Source of the DNA: Pseudomonadota bacterium
Lineage (GTDB): Bacteria; Pseudomonadota; Alphaproteobacteria; Rhizobiales; Rhizobiaceae
Assembly (NCBI GenBank): GCA_023422735.1
Contig: JAFAGL010000303.1
Coordinates: 1-7,979, forward strand
Reading direction: 5' to 3'
Length of the DNA: 7,979 bases
The position numbers and the translations under genes are program-made. Positions 5,969-7,979 of the stretch are shown here, piece by piece. The first letter of the stretch is position 1, and the number at the start of each line of letters is the position of its first letter. Below the pieces are notes generated by a model. It did not search any database. It saw only the letters and a program-made list of their open reading frames with translations, and was not told where the DNA came from.

Positions 5969-7246
5969 ATGCATATTCTTTTCCTGTCCGACAATTTCCC
6001 GCCCGAAACAAACGCGCCAGCCTCGCGGACTTTCGAACATTGCCGCGAATGGGTGCGCGCTGGTCACGATGTCACCGTCATCACCTGCGCGCCGAACTTT
6101 CCGGAGGGCAAACTCTTTGCCGGATACAAGAACCGTTTGTGGCAAAGCGAAAGTGTGGATGGCATTCGGGTCATCCGCGTCTGGACGCTGATCGTCTCGA
6201 ACTCAGGGCGGATTCGGCGCAGTCTCGATTATATGAGTTTCCTGCTGACGAGTTTCCTTGCGGCCATCTTCGTGCGCCGCGTCGATGTCGTGGTTGGAAC
6301 TTCGCCGCAGTTTTTTGCTGTCTGTGCGGCATGGGGTGCAAGCCTCGTGAAACGCGCGCCATTCGTCTTCGAGCTTCGCGATCTGTGGCCGGCCTCCATC
6401 GGAGCGGTGAAGGCAATGCGCCCGGGCCTGTTGCTCCGCTTCCTCGAACGAATTGAGTTGTTTCTTTATCGTCGGGCAGCCTTGATCGTCGCGCTGACCA
6501 TTTCGTTCAAGCAAAATCTGATCGCGCGTGGAATTCCACCTGCAAAGATCACTGTCGTCACCAATGGCATCGATCCTGACTTGTTTCATCCCCGCAACAA
6601 GGATCGCGACCTTCTCGCCTCACTGGATCTCGAAAACAGATTTGTCGCCGGCTATATCGGCACGCATGGCCTTGCCCATGGATTGGATACGATCCTCGAT
6701 GCCGCCCGGCTGTTACGTGATCAAGGTCATGATCACATCCGCTTTCTGATCGTCGGCCCGGGTGCTGAGCGCAGGCAGCTGATCAACCGCGCCAAAGCAG
6801 AGCAGCTTTCCAACATCCGGTTCGTGGACGCGGTGTGCCGCACCGAAGTGCCACGATACTGGTCTATGCTCGATTGTTCGCTCGTGCATCTGCGGCGCGA
6901 TCCGGTGTTCGAAACGGTCATCCCGTCAAAACTGTTCGAAGCCATGGCAATGGGCGTGCCGACAATACTCGGTGTGAAAGGCGAAGCTGCACAATTGGTG
7001 CAGGAAACGCAAAGCGGGGTGCTTGTCGCACCGGAAGATGCGGCTGCGATGGCCAAAGCAATACTGGATCTGGAGGCCAACACGAAACTTCGCAGGCAGA
7101 TCAGCGAAAATGCGGTTCAGGCCGCCCAGAATTTCAAGCGCAGCTTTTTGGCGCAGAAAATGCTGGCAGCGCTGGGCGATGTTTTGACCCGACCTCTAGG
7201 CCAACAGGAGGCGTCGACCGCTGTGCGCCAACTGCCTGCCGAGTGA
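5969..7246 (+). CDS. Glycosyltransferase family 4, WbuB-like
   Basis: This 425-residue protein has the two Rossmann-like halves of a GT-B glycosyltransferase. The N-terminal half starts MHILFLSDNFPPETNAPASR, with EHCREWVRAGHDVTVITCAP (23-42) and FELRDLWPASI (134-144), which are characteristic of the WbuB-like subgroup of GT4. The C-terminal donor-binding half shows VVTNGIDPDLF (196-206), GYIGTHGLAHGLD (228-240), PSKLFEAMAMGVPTILG (319-335, E324 a donor-binding candidate) and GEAAQLV (338-344). Hydrophobic stretches near 88-110 and basic patches suggest association with the inner membrane. WbuB of E. coli transfers N-acetyl-L-fucosamine to a lipid-linked GlcNAc; here donor and acceptor cannot be assigned from sequence. 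It is the last gene of the operon, 53 bases after the heparinase-like gene, and ends five bases before the convergent kinase gene. Residues after about 410 look like an unstructured tail. Confidence 0.9.
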   Translation: MHILFLSDNFPPETNAPASRTFEHCREWVRAGHDVTVITCAPNFPEGKLFAGYKNRLWQSESVDGIRVIRVWTLIVSNSGRIRRSLDYMSFLLTSFLAAIFVRRVDVVVGTSPQFFAVCAAWGASLVKRAPFVFELRDLWPASIGAVKAMRPGLLLRFLERIELFLYRRAALIVALTISFKQNLIARGIPPAKITVVTNGIDPDLFHPRNKDRDLLASLDLENRFVAGYIGTHGLAHGLDTILDAARLLRDQGHDHIRFLIVGPGAERRQLINRAKAEQLSNIRFVDAVCRTEVPRYWSMLDCSLVHLRRDPVFETVIPSKLFEAMAMGVPTILGVKGEAAQLVQETQSGVLVAPEDAAAMAKAILDLEANTKLRRQISENAVQAAQNFKRSFLAQKMLAALGDVLTRPLGQQEASTAVRQLPAE

Positions 7247-7251
7247 TCCTG

Positions 7252-7979
7252 TCAGGCCGGAAAGGAACCGTGCTGCAATTCGCCCTCCGGCTCATCCGGA
7301 TTGTCGATCACACTGTCCAGCGGAGCGCTGAGCTGCCAGCGAACTTTCCCGTCACAACGTTCCGTGACAGCCGTTCCCCGCATCGACATCGGCGCGACGC
7401 GTAGCAAGACGACCGAGCCGAAACCTTTGCGCGAAGCAGGCTGTTCACGCTCGGCCTTCAAACCAGGGACCGTCTCATCCCAGATGATCTCGAACATGTC
7501 GCGACCTTCATCGTCCTGAGACACTTTCCACGACACGCAAACCACGCCCTCCTCGCCGGACAGCGCGCCATATTTGGAGGAATTCGTTCCCAGCTCATGA
7601 AATGCCATGCCGAGGTTCTGGACCGCATTGGGGCGCAGGAGAATCGGCTCGCCTGAAATTTCCACCTGGCTTTCATGCCCGTAAGGTTCGAGCTGATGCA
7701 GAACCAGTTCATGCAGGCTCGCACCCGACCATTCCGAACTCACCAGAAGATCATGCGAGCGCGCCAAAGCCAGGATCCGGTTGCGCAGCGTCGTTTCGAA
7801 AACCTTGGGGTCGGCCGTAGCCTTGGTTGTTTCACGAATGATCGAATTTATTACCGCGAACTGGTTTTTCACGCGATGATTGATTTCGCGCAGTAGCAGC
7901 CGGATGCGGCGTTCATTTTCCTTGCTTGCGCCGATATCGCGCGCGACCTTGGAAGCGCCCACGATCTTCCCGGTATGAT
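7252..7979 (-). CDS. PAS-linked HWE-family sensor histidine kinase (N-terminus beyond right edge)
   Basis: The minus-strand frame enters from the right edge and ends with TGA at 7254-7252, giving 241 visible residues. It opens with HTGKIVGASKVARDI, the usual end of a PAS sensor domain, so the GTG at 7962 is internal and the real start is outside the window. The phosphoacceptor box follows (REINHRVKNQ, histidine codon at 7878-7876). The ATP-binding part has the N-box FHELGTNSSKYGALS and WDE (the W-x-E feature); with the N-box histidine these define HWE kinases. A G-box-like RKGFGS is also present. Such kinases autophosphorylate on histidine and pass the phosphate to response regulators; in Alphaproteobacteria several feed the PhyR general stress response, others are light or redox sensors. 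No transmembrane segment is visible in this part. The gene converges on the polysaccharide operon and is probably independent of it. Confidence 0.92.
   Translation of the reverse strand, partial: HTGKIVGASKVARDIGASKENERRIRLLLREINHRVKNQFAVINSIIRETTKATADPKVFETTLRNRILALARSHDLLVSSEWSGASLHELVLHQLEPYGHESQVEISGEPILLRPNAVQNLGMAFHELGTNSSKYGALSGEEGVVCVSWKVSQDDEGRDMFEIIWDETVPGLKAEREQPASRKGFGSVVLLRVAPMSMRGTAVTERCDGKVRWQLSAPLDSVIDNPDEPEGELQHGSFPA

Noticed and set aside
7960..7962. GTG as start of the histidine kinase
   Set aside because: The frame continues to the right edge and encodes PAS-like residues (HTGKI before VGASKVARDI), so this is an internal valine.
1..7979. Search for CRISPR arrays, tRNA or rRNA genes, insertion sequences and attachment sites
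   Set aside because: No regularly spaced repeats, cloverleaf-like sequence, transposase motif or long terminal repeat was seen by eye.

Overview
This 7,979-base window carries part of a surface-polysaccharide (O-antigen, capsule or exopolysaccharide) biosynthesis locus from a Gram-negative bacterium. A lineage within Alphaproteobacteria, possibly Sphingomonadales, fits best. The reasons are the moderately high GC, the HWE-family histidine kinase at the right edge (a family frequent in sphingomonads and rhizobia), and an oxidoreductase/heparinase-like pair known from such loci. The taxonomic call is an inference from style, not from a marker gene.

Layout. Positions 1-783 (minus strand) hold the N-terminal 261 codons of a multi-pass membrane protein resembling Wzx-type polysaccharide flippases; it runs off the left edge. 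Positions 784-1042 are a divergent intergenic region with an AT-rich core and a good sigma70-like promoter facing right. Positions 1043-7246 (plus strand) hold four tightly packed genes: a two-domain oxidoreductase (zinc-less MDR domain fused to a Gfo/Idh/MocA domain), a non-hydrolysing UDP-GlcNAc 2-epimerase (WecB type), a heparinase II/III-like protein and a WbuB-like family 4 glycosyltransferase. Spacing is 2 bases, then a 4-base ATGA overlap, then 53 bases, which indicates one operon. Positions 7252-7979 (minus strand) hold the C-terminal part of a PAS-linked HWE histidine kinase, converging on the operon with only 5 bases between stop codons.

How the genes may work together. The epimerase would supply an N-acetyl-hexosamine nucleotide sugar, probably UDP-ManNAc. 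The glycosyltransferase would add a sugar to a lipid-linked acceptor at the inner face of the membrane. The divergent flippase would export the lipid-linked unit. The fusion oxidoreductase and the heparinase-like protein have no obvious place in a standard Wzx/Wzy pathway. Both look cytoplasmic (no signal peptide visible), and the substrate of neither can be read from sequence. Their co-occurrence is the most interesting aspect of the window. No tRNA, rRNA, CRISPR array, insertion sequence or phage gene was found.
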